Assembly (NCBI GenBank): GCA_900102115.1
Contig: FNAW01000005.1
Coordinates: forward strand, 1-64,000
Direction of reading: 5' to 3'
Length of the DNA stretch: 64,000 nucleotides
DNA from: Blastococcus fimeti
GTDB lineage: Bacteria > Actinomycetota > Actinomycetes > Mycobacteriales > Geodermatophilaceae
A program made the translations under genes and the position numbers. How positions within the stretch are numbered: position 1 is the stretch's first letter; each line of letters begins with the position of its first letter. Shown here piece by piece: positions 36,672 through 43,939 of the stretch. Below the pieces are notes generated by a model that did not search any database, had not been told where the DNA came from, and was given only the letters and a program-made list of their open reading frames with translations.

Positions 36672-36764
36672 TCAGCGCGAGGCGCGACAGGCGGCGCTGG
36701 AGACGCGCGCGAGATCGATGTGCAGACGCGCGACGAGGAGTACGCCGCATCCGGTCACACCCAT
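36672..36764 (-). CDS. Leader peptide of the sirA-cysH operon (putative cysteine-responsive attenuator)
   Basis: A 30-codon frame, ATG 36764 to TGA 36672. Its C-terminal part reads ARLHIDLARVSSAACRASR. From memory, this is the pattern of the short 'putative leader peptide' family (RLH-DL-RVSSAAC) that precedes sulfur genes in actinobacteria. It has Cys at residues 6 and 26; the second is near the stop. Ribosome stalling at a Cys codon under cysteine shortage could change the folding of the downstream RNA. It lies 40 bases after cysC and 110 bases before sirA. The start could also be GTG 36758. Confidence 0.75.
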   Translation of the reverse strand: MGVTGCGVLLVARLHIDLARVSSAACRASR

Positions 36765-36804
36765 GATGGTGCCACAGCTCACCCGCGCATCGGCGTGGAG
36801 CGGC

Positions 36805-37353
36805 TCACACCTGCGCGGTGCGGCCGTCCATGGCGGCGCGGATGCGGGCGACCGAGTCGGCCAGCGGGGTCACCGACGTGTCGAGGACCAGCTCGGGCGC
36901 GACCGGCGGCTCGTAGGGGTCGCTGACGCCGGTGAACTCGGGGATCTCCCCGGCGCGGGCCTTGGCGTAGAGGCCCTTGACGTCCCGGGCCTCGCAGACC
37001 TCCAGCGGGGTGGAGAGGTGCACCAGCACGAACCGCCCGTGCTGCTCGACCAGCTCCCGGGCCTGCTCGCGGGCCTGCTCGTACGGGGCGATGGCGGCGA
37101 CGACGACGGTGCCGCCGTGCTTCACCACCTCGCCGGCCACCCAGCCGATCCGGCGGATGTTGAGGTCGCGGTGCTCCTTGGTGAAGCTCAGCTCGCTGGA
37201 CAGGTGCGTGCGGACGACGTCGCCGTCCAGCACCGTGACCGGGCGCCCCTCGGACTCGAGGTCGGCGACCAGCGCGTCGGCGATCGTGGACTTGCCGGCG
37301 CCGGAGAGGCCGGTCAGGAAGACGGTGACGCCGGGACGCGGAGCTGCGGACAT
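36805..37353 (-). CDS. cysC: Adenylylsulfate (APS) kinase
   Basis: 182 residues. Walker A is GLSGAGKSTIADAL near residue 15. VLDGDVVRTHLSSELSFTKEHRDLNIRRIG is the classical APS-kinase block split by the Arg/Asn contacts, with IAPYEQAREQARELV and FVLVHLSTPLEVCEARDVKGLY following. It phosphorylates APS to PAPS. Placed upstream of the leader peptide and sirA, in the same direction. As CysH here looks like an APS reductase, the PAPS may serve sulfotransferases as well. No cysD/cysN (ATP sulfurylase) occurs in the window. Confidence 0.96.
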   Translation of the reverse strand: MSAAPRPGVTVFLTGLSGAGKSTIADALVADLESEGRPVTVLDGDVVRTHLSSELSFTKEHRDLNIRRIGWVAGEVVKHGGTVVVAAIAPYEQAREQARELVEQHGRFVLVHLSTPLEVCEARDVKGLYAKARAGEIPEFTGVSDPYEPPVAPELVLDTSVTPLADSVARIRAAMDGRTAQV

Positions 37354-37384
37354 GCCTGCCAGTGTCGCGCACCGCCGCCGCGGG

Positions 37385-37858
37385 TCAGTCGCCGGTGGAG
37401 CTGCCGAACGACCGCCAGGCCTCGTCCATGGCGACCAGTTCCGCGGCGTGCGCGGGCAGGTCGCCGCTGACGACGTCCGCGACCGTGACCCCCTCCAGCA
37501 CCCGGCGGTAGGCCTCCCGCGCGGCGACCCAGACCTTGGCCAGCTCGGCGGCGGCGCCGGGATAGCGCACGTCCTCGGGGCGCTGGCCGTGGACCTCGGC
37601 GAGGAAGCCCTGCTCGATCCGCATGATCCGCGCGATGGAGATCTCCGACGCCGGCAGCGCGAGCCGGTACCCGCCGTCCCGGCCGCGCTGGCTGGTGACC
37701 AGCCGGGCCCGCTGGAGGTCGGTGAGGATCGCCTGCAGGAACCGGCTGGGGATGCCCTGGGCGGTGGCGATGGCGTCGGCGGTCATGGACTCCGGCGCCA
37801 CCGCGGCGAGTTCGACGACGGCTCGGATGGCGTAGTCGACCCGGGCATTGATGCGCAC
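37385..37858 (-). CDS. Rrf2-family transcriptional regulator without cysteines
   Basis: 157 residues. The N-terminal winged helix is typical: RINARVDYAIRAVVELA, ADAIATAQGIPSRFLQAILTDLQRA and LVTSQRGRDGGYRLALP. No cysteine occurs anywhere, so it cannot bind an Fe-S cluster as IscR or NsrR do. Cysteine-free Rrf2 proteins include CymR, which senses cysteine metabolism. Being 31 bases upstream of cysC in the same direction, it probably acts on the sulfur genes. GTG 37858 fits the family start; CAGGAT lies 7 bases before it. Only 36 bases separate it from the divergent gene. Confidence 0.9.
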   Translation of the reverse strand: MRINARVDYAIRAVVELAAVAPESMTADAIATAQGIPSRFLQAILTDLQRARLVTSQRGRDGGYRLALPASEISIARIMRIEQGFLAEVHGQRPEDVRYPGAAAELAKVWVAAREAYRRVLEGVTVADVVSGDLPAHAAELVAMDEAWRSFGSSTGD

Positions 37859-37894
37859 GGGGCCCATCCTGCCTGGGTCTGGAACAGTGGCCGC

Positions 37895-38650
37895 GTGTTC
37901 GGGCTGCGTTTCACCACCTTGGTGGAGGCCCCGCTGACCGTGGCGTTCGACGTCGCCCGCGTGCTCGGCCGGCCCTGGCCGGCGCCGCTGGACGAGGTGG
38001 AGTCGGTGCGCCCGTACTCCGATGCCCACACCGGTCCCGGGCCGGGACGGCGCCGCGTGACCCACTCCCGCCGGTTCACCCCGACCGCCGAGGGCACGCT
38101 CGTCGAGGAGCGCATCGAGGTCGCCGGCGGCCTGCCCGGCCCGCTGGCCGCGGTGGCCGACCGGGTGCTCCGCCGTCGGCTCCAGCGGGCCATGACCGCG
38201 CACCTGGACGCCTACGCGGCCGCGGCGGCGGACCGCGCCGAGGACGTCGTCCAGGTGGTGGGTGCCGCGCTGGTCGACGGGGACCGGGTGCTGGTCGCGC
38301 AGCGCTCCGGCGGGCCGTACGACGGCTGCTGGGAGTTCCCCGGCGGCAAGGTGGAGCCGGGGGAGTCCGACCTGTCGGCGCTGGTGCGGGAGTGCACCGA
38401 GGAGCTGGGCGTCGTCGTCGCGCCGGAGGGCTTCCTCGGCGAGGTGCCGCTGGACGGCGTCGTCGCCGGCGGGCCGCGCGGCGCCTCGACGATGCGGGTG
38501 TGGTCGGCGCGCGTCGTCTCGGGGGAGCCGGTGGCCCACGAGCACACCGCGATCCGCTGGATCGGCGCCGACGAGCTGGACGGGATCGACTGGATCGCCG
38601 CCGACCGCCCGCTCCTCCCCGCCGTCCGCGCCCTCCTCACCGGCTCCTGA
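37895..38650 (+). CDS. SRPBCC-NUDIX fusion protein, probable nucleotide pyrophosphohydrolase
   Basis: 251 residues. Residues ~1-115 resemble an SRPBCC/polyketide-cyclase domain (FTTLVEAPLTVAFDVARVLG ... LVEERIEVAGGLPGPLAAVA). Residues ~120-251 are a MutT-like NUDIX domain with an intact box: GGKVEPGESDLSALVRECTEELGV, written here as two parts, GGKVEPGES and RECTEELG. Such domains cleave (d)NTPs such as oxidised or unusual nucleotides. The combination is unusual to me. Start GTG 37895; the last gene before the repeats at 38652. Divergent from the Rrf2 gene. Confidence 0.82.
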   Translation: MFGLRFTTLVEAPLTVAFDVARVLGRPWPAPLDEVESVRPYSDAHTGPGPGRRRVTHSRRFTPTAEGTLVEERIEVAGGLPGPLAAVADRVLRRRLQRAMTAHLDAYAAAAADRAEDVVQVVGAALVDGDRVLVAQRSGGPYDGCWEFPGGKVEPGESDLSALVRECTEELGVVVAPEGFLGEVPLDGVVAGGPRGASTMRVWSARVVSGEPVAHEHTAIRWIGADELDGIDWIAADRPLLPAVRALLTGS

Positions 38651-38651
38651 C

Positions 38652-38698
38652 GGACTTTCGTCGCCGAAAGTCCCGGACTTTCTGCGCCGAAGGTCCGG
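38652..38698. repeat. Two adjacent hairpin repeats, left of the DUF559 gene
   Basis: Copy 1: GGACTTTCG/CGAAAGTCC (38652-38660 and 38665-38673). Copy 2: CCGGACTTTC/GAAGGTCCGG (38673-38682 and 38689-38698, one G-T type mismatch). Both share the GGACTTTC core with the copies at 39639-39696. Confidence 0.75.
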
Positions 38699-38751
38699 GT
38701 GGGGCCGGGGTCGGCCCGGGGCTGTGGACGACGGGTCCGCTACGGGGCCGG

Positions 38752-39630
38752 ATGACCCACGCTGCTGGCGTGCGCACACAGCGGCTCCACGGTGTCTTCC
38801 TCGGCTCGCACGCGGTGTCGGAGGGGGCGGTGACGCAGCGGCAGCTGAAATCGGGCCTCTATCGCCGGCTGCTGCACAACGTCTACGCCGACCCCGGCCT
38901 GCCGGCGGATCACCGCCTCCACGCCGTCGCGGCCTCTCTGCTCATGCCCCGGGCCGCGGTACTGGGCGGCCGTTCCGCAGCAGCCTGGTGGGGAGCCCCC
39001 TTCGCGGCGCCCACCGATGCCGTCGTCGTCCTCGTGCCGCACAGCTCGTCCTGGCGTGGACCACGGGGAGTCAGGGCGCATCGGACGGCGCTCGACCCGG
39101 CGGACGTCGTGACCGTCGACGACGGCACCCGCATCACCGGGCCGCTCCGGACGGCATGGGACGTCGCCACGCTGGAGACCGTGCCGAATGCGGTCGCGAT
39201 GCTCGACGCCATGGTGCGGGCCGGGCACCTGGATCTGGCGGCCGCCGCAGCCGACCTCGGGCAGTCGCACGGGCGGTGGCGGGCCTCCCGGGTCGAGAAG
39301 GTGCTCCCGCTCGTCGACGGGCGCAGCCAGAGCCCACCCGAGTCGTGGGTGCGGGTGGCCTGCGTCCGAGCCGGTCTGCCGGTCCCGACTCCCCAGTTCG
39401 TCGTCGTGGAGGGCGGGGGGTTCCTGGGTGTGGTCGACCTCGCGTGGCCGCAGGTGCGGCTGGTCGTGGAGTACGAGGGGGCCTACCACTTCGACGGCCT
39501 GCAGATCACCAAGGACGACGCTCGCTACGAGCGGCTCGTCGCTGCCGGCTGGCGGGTGATCCGGCTCAGCGCGGCCGACCTGCGCGACATGGAGGCCGTC
39601 GTACGCCGCATCCGCGAGGCCCTGCGCTGA
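38752..39630 (+). CDS. AbiEi-like/DUF559 domain protein, possible nuclease
   Basis: 292 residues. The N-terminal ~100 residues resemble the winged-helix 'AbiEi antitoxin' type: VTQRQLKSGLYRRLLHNVYAD and AVLGGRSAAAWWGAP. The C-terminal ~110 residues match DUF559, a Vsr/restriction-endonuclease-like fold: PESWVRVACVRAG, VVDLAWPQVRLVVEYEG and AAGWRVIRLSAADL. Such proteins are abundant in actinobacteria; no function is proven. The gene is framed on both sides by related hairpin repeats, and its codon use looks slightly less GC-extreme in the N-terminal half. ATG 38752 or GTG 38770 can start it. Confidence 0.8.
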   Translation: MTHAAGVRTQRLHGVFLGSHAVSEGAVTQRQLKSGLYRRLLHNVYADPGLPADHRLHAVAASLLMPRAAVLGGRSAAAWWGAPFAAPTDAVVVLVPHSSSWRGPRGVRAHRTALDPADVVTVDDGTRITGPLRTAWDVATLETVPNAVAMLDAMVRAGHLDLAAAAADLGQSHGRWRASRVEKVLPLVDGRSQSPPESWVRVACVRAGLPVPTPQFVVVEGGGFLGVVDLAWPQVRLVVEYEGAYHFDGLQITKDDARYERLVAAGWRVIRLSAADLRDMEAVVRRIREALR

Positions 39631-39638
39631 CCCCGCGC

Positions 39639-39696
39639 CGGACTTTCGGTGCAGAAAGTCCGCGGTGGCGCCGGACTTCCGGTGCAGAAAGTCCGG
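39639..39696. repeat. Two hairpin repeats, right of the DUF559 gene
   Basis: Copy 3: CGGACTTTC/GAAAGTCCG (39639-39647 and 39654-39662). Copy 4: CCGGACTTCC/GAAAGTCCGG (39671-39680 and 39687-39696, one mismatch). Both have the loop GGTGCA. Confidence 0.75.
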
Positions 39697-39702
39697 GAAC
39701 GC

Positions 39703-39740
39703 GGCGGAGGCCGCACCCCGGGTGGGGTGCGGCCTCCGCC
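39703..39740. terminator. Hairpin terminator between convergent genes
   Basis: Perfect 17-base arms (39703-39719 and 39724-39740) with a GGGT loop, 14 bases before the csbD-like stop and after the DUF559 gene repeats. Probably serves both strands. Confidence 0.75.
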
Positions 39741-39754
39741 GTTCGAGGTCGGGC

Positions 39755-39925
39755 CTACTTGAAGGCGTCCTTGACCTTCTCGCCGGCCTGCTTGAGGTTG
39801 CTCTTCGTCTGGTCCTTCTGGCCCGCGGCCTGGAGGTCCTTGTCGTCGGTCGCGTTGCCGAGCGCCTCCTTGGCCTTGCCGCCGAGCTCCTCGATCTTGT
39901 TGTTGGCCTTGTCCTCGCCGCTCAT
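39755..39925 (-). CDS. CsbD-like small stress protein
   Basis: 56 residues, rich in Lys, Glu, Asp and Gln and without aromatic residues except one near the end. MSGEDKANNKIEELGGKAKE and the following ALGNATDDKDLQAAGQKDQ repeat the CsbD pattern (GKxKEALGxxTDD.. GKxDQ). CsbD proteins are general stress proteins of unknown biochemical role, often under a stress sigma factor. ATG 39925 has AAGGGA 7 bases upstream. The start was fixed by reading the frame directly. It lies alone between a terminator and a 368-base promoter region. Confidence 0.9.
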   Translation of the reverse strand: MSGEDKANNKIEELGGKAKEALGNATDDKDLQAAGQKDQTKSNLKQAGEKVKDAFK

Positions 39926-40293
39926 GCTGCGTCCCTTCGTCGGTGTTGCAGGGGGCTACCCGCGACCGCGCTGCCCGACACCTCACCGGTCCGCCCCGTA
40001 GGCCGTAAACGATCCGGTGGGACGCCACGGGAACGGGACGGTGTGCGGCGCCACACGCGCGCACCCCGGGACGGGTTGCGGCGAGCGCCGTGAGACCGTG
40101 TCCGGAGGTCACAAATGGACAACGTGGGTGGCAACCCGTACGAGGTCTGCCTAGCGTTGCTCAGCGTGCACGTAGGGTTCCCCGCCCGTACACGTGCGTG
40201 TCCGACACACGATCGCCGGGAATTCCTGCCCCGTGCCGGATCCGGCCGACCAGTCCGAGACTCCGCATCCGCGGAACGAGAGAGGCCTTCCAC
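39926..40293. other. 368-base intergenic region between csbD-like gene and peptide transporter operon
   Basis: No convincing gene. It must hold divergent promoters for the csbD-like gene and for the binding protein at 40294. TAGCGT and TAGGGT hexamers occur near 40152 and 40168 but without a clear partner. A 60-codon frame at 40115 is judged spurious. No operator that I trust. Confidence 0.5.
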
Positions 40294-41910
40294 GTGAAGT
40301 TCAACAAGCGCCCTGCTGCGCTCGTCGCGACGGCCCTGGCCAGCGCGATGCTGCTGTCCGCCTGTGGCGGCGACAGCGACGACAGCGGCTCCGGTTCCGG
40401 CGGCAGCGACGGCGGCACCTTCACCGCCTACATCGGCGAGCCGAAGAGCCCGCTCATCCCCGGCAACACCACCGAGAGCGAGGGCGCCAAGGTCATCGCC
40501 GCTCTCTGGACCGGCCTGGTGGGCTACTCGGAGGAGGGCGAGGTCGAGTACACCGGCGTCGCCGAGTCCATCGAGTCCGAGGACAACCAGAACTGGACGA
40601 TCACGCTCAAGGACGGCTGGACGTTCCACGACGGGACGCCGGTCGACGCCGAGTCGTTCGTCGACGCCTGGAACTACACCGCCAACCCCGAGAACGCGCA
40701 GGACGGCGGCTCCTACCTCGGTCGCATCGCCGGCCTGGCGGAGCTCGAGGCGGGCACCGCCACCGAGCTCTCCGGCCTGGCCGTCGAGGACGACCTCACC
40801 TTCACGGTGGAGCTGACCAGCCCCTTCGCGCTCTTCCCGGCGGTCGTCGGCTACGACGCCTTCAACCCGCTCCCGGACGTCTTCTTCGAGGACCCCGAGG
40901 CCTTCGGCACCAACCCGATCGGCAACGGCCCGTTCATGGCCGACAGCGAGTTCGTGCCCGGCCAGGGCATCACGCTGACCCGGTACGAGGACTACGCCGG
41001 TGAGGACAAGGCGCAGGCCTCCGGCATGGAGTTCATCGTCTACGCCGACCAGGCCACCGCCTACACCGACGCCCAGGACGGCAACGTCGACATCGTCGAC
41101 GTCATCCCGCCGGAGGTGATCGAGTCCGCCGAGAGCGAGTTCGGCGACAACTTCATCAACACCGAGGTCTCCCAGATCACCTACATGGGCTTCCCGACCT
41201 ACGACGCCCGCTTCGCCGACCCGCGGGTCCGCCAGGGCATCTCGATGGCGATCGACCGCGAGGCGATCTCCGAGGCGATCTTCTCCGGCACCCGCACCGC
41301 GGCCGACTCGTTCATCGCGCCGGTCGTCGACGGCTACCGCGAGGGCTCCTGCGAGTTCTGCACCTACGACGTCGACGCCGCGAACGACCTGCTCGACGCG
41401 GCCGGCTTCGACCGCAGCCAGCCGGTCCAGCTGTGGTTCAACGCCGGTGGCGGCCACGACGCGTGGATGGAGGCCGTGGGCAACCAGCTGCGCACCAACC
41501 TGGGTGTCGAGTTCAGCCTCGAGGGCAGCCTCGACTTCGCCCAGTACCTGCCGCTCGGTGAGTCCAAGGGCTTCACCGGCCCGTTCCGCATGGGCTGGAG
41601 CTTCGACTACCCCGCCGCGGAGAGCTACCTGACCCCGCTCTTCACGGAGCAGTCGCTCCCGCCGACCGGCTCGAACTACAGCTTCTACACCAACCCCGAG
41701 GTGTCCGCCCTGATCACCCAGGGTGACCAGGCTCAGGACGAGGCCGAGGCGATCGAGTTCTACCAGCAGGCCGAGGACCTCATCGCCGCGGACATGCCCT
41801 ACGCGCCGATGTTCTTCACCCAGATCCAGACCGTCCACACCGACAACGTGGACAACGTCCGGATCGACCTGTTCCAGCGTCCCGTCTGGTCCGAGGTCAC
41901 GGTCAACTGA
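40294..41910 (+). CDS. Peptide/oligopeptide ABC transporter substrate-binding lipoprotein
   Basis: 538 residues from GTG 40294, with AGAGAGG 9 bases upstream. The signal peptide ends in the lipobox LLSAC near residue 24, followed by a Gly/Ser/Asp-rich linker. The mature part is a family 5 (OppA/DppA) binding protein: NWTITLKDGWTFHDGTPVDA, IGNGPFMADSEFVPGQGITL and DPRVRQGISMAIDREA. It captures peptides, or another ligand such as nickel or a sugar-peptide, outside the membrane. First gene of a five-gene importer; a hairpin lies after it. Confidence 0.95.
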   Translation: MKFNKRPAALVATALASAMLLSACGGDSDDSGSGSGGSDGGTFTAYIGEPKSPLIPGNTTESEGAKVIAALWTGLVGYSEEGEVEYTGVAESIESEDNQNWTITLKDGWTFHDGTPVDAESFVDAWNYTANPENAQDGGSYLGRIAGLAELEAGTATELSGLAVEDDLTFTVELTSPFALFPAVVGYDAFNPLPDVFFEDPEAFGTNPIGNGPFMADSEFVPGQGITLTRYEDYAGEDKAQASGMEFIVYADQATAYTDAQDGNVDIVDVIPPEVIESAESEFGDNFINTEVSQITYMGFPTYDARFADPRVRQGISMAIDREAISEAIFSGTRTAADSFIAPVVDGYREGSCEFCTYDVDAANDLLDAAGFDRSQPVQLWFNAGGGHDAWMEAVGNQLRTNLGVEFSLEGSLDFAQYLPLGESKGFTGPFRMGWSFDYPAAESYLTPLFTEQSLPPTGSNYSFYTNPEVSALITQGDQAQDEAEAIEFYQQAEDLIAADMPYAPMFFTQIQTVHTDNVDNVRIDLFQRPVWSEVTVN

Positions 41911-41936
41911 CCGCTCGCTAGCAGGACCCGCACCAC

Positions 41937-41979
41937 CCGCCGGGGGCGCCCGTCCACCACGGACGGTCGTCCCCGGCGG
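41937..41979 (+). terminator. Intra-operon hairpin after the binding-protein gene
   Basis: 19-base arms (41937-41955 and 41961-41979) with two mismatches and an ACCAC loop, 27 bases after the stop and 72 before the permease. It may attenuate downstream transcription or protect the 3' end of the binding-protein message. Confidence 0.5.
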
Positions 41980-42051
41980 CGCGCGTGCGCCAGGAAGCGC
42001 ACGATGGACACCGGCCCGCCGACCTGCGCGGGCCCGCACCCGAGGGGGAAC

Positions 42052-42975
42052 ATGGGCCGCTACGTAGCGCGCCGCCTGCTGCTCACCATCCCGGTCCTGC
42101 TGGGCGCCTCCGTCCTCATCTTCTCGATGGTCTACGCGCTGCCGGGGGATCCGATCCGCGCCCTGGCCGGTGACCGGCCCGTGTCGCCGGCCGTCGTCAA
42201 GGTGCTCACCGAGCGCTTCCACCTCGACGACCCGCTCTGGATCCAGTACTGGGAGTACCTCAAGGGGCTCTTCCAGGGCGACCTGGGCACCGACTTCCGC
42301 GGCCGTCCCGTGCTGGACACCATCGAGCGCACGCTCCCGGTCACGATCCGGCTGACGATCGTCGCGGTCGTCTTCGAGATCGTGATCGGCCTGACCGCCG
42401 GCGTGCTGGCCGGCATCCGCCGCAACAGCTTCTTCGACAACCTGGTCCTGGTCTCGACCACCGTCATCGTGTCGATCCCGATCCTGGTGCTGGCGTTCCT
42501 CGCCCAGCTCACGTTCGGCCTGAAGCTCGGCTGGTTCCCGATCGCCGGTACCCGGGAGGGCTGGTACGGCTACGTCCTGCCCGGCCTGGTGCTGGCCTCG
42601 GGCTCGCTGGCCTACGTCGCCCGGCTGACCCGCACGAGCATCGCCGAGAACATGCGTGCGGACTACGTGCGGACGGCGAAGGCGAAGGGCCTGCCGCGCA
42701 GCCGGATCATCGTCCGGCACACGCTGCGCAACAGCCTGATCCCGGTCGTCACGTTCATCGGTGCCGACATCGGCGCGCTGCTCGGCGGCGCGATCGTGAC
42801 GGAGACCGTCTTCAACCTGCCCGGCATCGGCCGCGAGGTGTTCGACTCGATCCAGGCGCAGGAAGGCGCCGTCGTCGTCGGCATCGTGACGCTGATGGTC
42901 TTCTTCTTCATCTTCTTCAACCTGGTGGTCGACGTGCTCTACGCCGTCCTGGACCCGAGGATCCGATATGACTGA
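42052..42975 (+). CDS. Peptide ABC transporter permease, DppB/OppB type
   Basis: 307 residues, six membrane segments. YVARRLLLTIPVLLGASVLIF is the typical N-terminus, followed by FHLDDPLWIQYWEYLKGLFQGDLG. The ATPase-contacting EAA loop is DYVRTAKAKGLPRSRIIVRHTL, and LGGAIVTETVFNLPGIGR is the usual end region. ATG 42052 has GAGGGGGAA just before it; a longer open frame exists but no family similarity precedes the ATG. Second gene of the importer. Confidence 0.95.
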   Translation: MGRYVARRLLLTIPVLLGASVLIFSMVYALPGDPIRALAGDRPVSPAVVKVLTERFHLDDPLWIQYWEYLKGLFQGDLGTDFRGRPVLDTIERTLPVTIRLTIVAVVFEIVIGLTAGVLAGIRRNSFFDNLVLVSTTVIVSIPILVLAFLAQLTFGLKLGWFPIAGTREGWYGYVLPGLVLASGSLAYVARLTRTSIAENMRADYVRTAKAKGLPRSRIIVRHTLRNSLIPVVTFIGADIGALLGGAIVTETVFNLPGIGREVFDSIQAQEGAVVVGIVTLMVFFFIFFNLVVDVLYAVLDPRIRYD

Positions 42976-43939
42976 CCACCTGCAGCAGGAAGTGCGCAAG
43001 GACGAGATCGAGGCGGGGACGACGACGGGGCTCGCCAGCCCGTCGGTGGACCCGCTCAGCGCCCGGCAGAACAGCCTCTGGTCCGACGCGTGGGCCGCGC
43101 TCAAGCGCAACCCGCTGTTCTGGATCGGCTCGCTGCTCACCGTCCTGCTCGTCGTGATGGCGGTGTTCCCGCAGCTGTTCGCCCGCGGGGCCGACCCGCG
43201 GGCGTGCGACCTGGCCAACTCCAAGGCGCGGCCGTCGTCCGAGCACTGGTTCGGCTACGACCAGCAGGGCTGCGACTACCTGGCCAACGTCGTCTACGGT
43301 GCCCGCAACTCGCTGATCATCGGCGTCTTCGCGGTGGTCGTCGTCCTGCTGCTCGGGGTCGTCGTCGGCGCCATCGCCGGCTACTTCGGCGGCGCCACCG
43401 ACGGCATCCTGTCCCGCATCGCGGACATCTTCTACGCGCTGCCGCTGATCCTGGGCGCGCTGGTGCTGCTGCGGGTCGGCCCGCAGACCGACATCCCGAT
43501 CCTCAACAGCCGGGGCCCGGGCGCCGTCGCCCTGGCGCTGGCGCTGTTCGGCTGGATGACGGCGATGCGGCTGGTCCGGTCGCAGGTCATCGCGGTCAAG
43601 AGCTCGGACTACGTCGCCGCCGCCCGCGCCATGGGGGCGTCGAACAGCCGGATCCTGATCCGGCACATCCTTCCCAACGCCGTCGCGCCGGTGCTGGTCT
43701 ACACGACCATCACCATCGGCGTGCTCATCGCGGCGGAGGCCACGCTGACCTACCTCGGCGTGGGCCTCCAGCGGCCGGCCATCTCCTGGGGCCTGCAGAT
43801 CGAGGCCGGCCAGGACCTGATCCGGACCTCGCCGCACCTGGTGCTCTTCCCGAGCATCGTGCTGAGCCTGACCGTGATGGCGTTCATCCTGATGGGCGAC
43901 GCCCTGCGCGACGCCCTCGACCCGAGGCAGCGCGCATGA
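42968..43939 (+). CDS. Peptide ABC transporter permease, DppC/OppC type
   Basis: 323 residues. A ~50-residue cytoplasmic lead carries LWSDAWAALKRNPLFWIGSLL, followed by six membrane segments. The EAA loop is DYVAAARAMGASNSRILIRHIL. LIAAEATLTYLGVGLQRPAISWG is the classical DppC motif. It starts inside the upstream gene (8-base overlap). The loop after the first membrane segment has two cysteines (DPRACDLAN and QQGCDYL) that could form a disulfide outside the membrane. Third gene of the importer. Confidence 0.95.
   Translation: MTDHLQQEVRKDEIEAGTTTGLASPSVDPLSARQNSLWSDAWAALKRNPLFWIGSLLTVLLVVMAVFPQLFARGADPRACDLANSKARPSSEHWFGYDQQGCDYLANVVYGARNSLIIGVFAVVVVLLLGVVVGAIAGYFGGATDGILSRIADIFYALPLILGALVLLRVGPQTDIPILNSRGPGAVALALALFGWMTAMRLVRSQVIAVKSSDYVAAARAMGASNSRILIRHILPNAVAPVLVYTTITIGVLIAAEATLTYLGVGLQRPAISWGLQIEAGQDLIRTSPHLVLFPSIVLSLTVMAFILMGDALRDALDPRQRA

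Noticed and set aside
40140..40175. TAGCGT and TAGGGT as a promoter for the peptide-binding protein
   Set aside because: No suitable -35 at a normal spacing, and more than 100 bases remain to the start. Left as undecided and not listed as a promoter.
40115..40297. A 60-codon frame starting ATG in the transporter upstream region
   Set aside because: No ribosome site and no match to a leader-peptide pattern; the composition looks random.
39922..43224. An 1100-codon minus-strand open frame
   Set aside because: Antisense to the peptide transporter genes, which have full families and ribosome sites.
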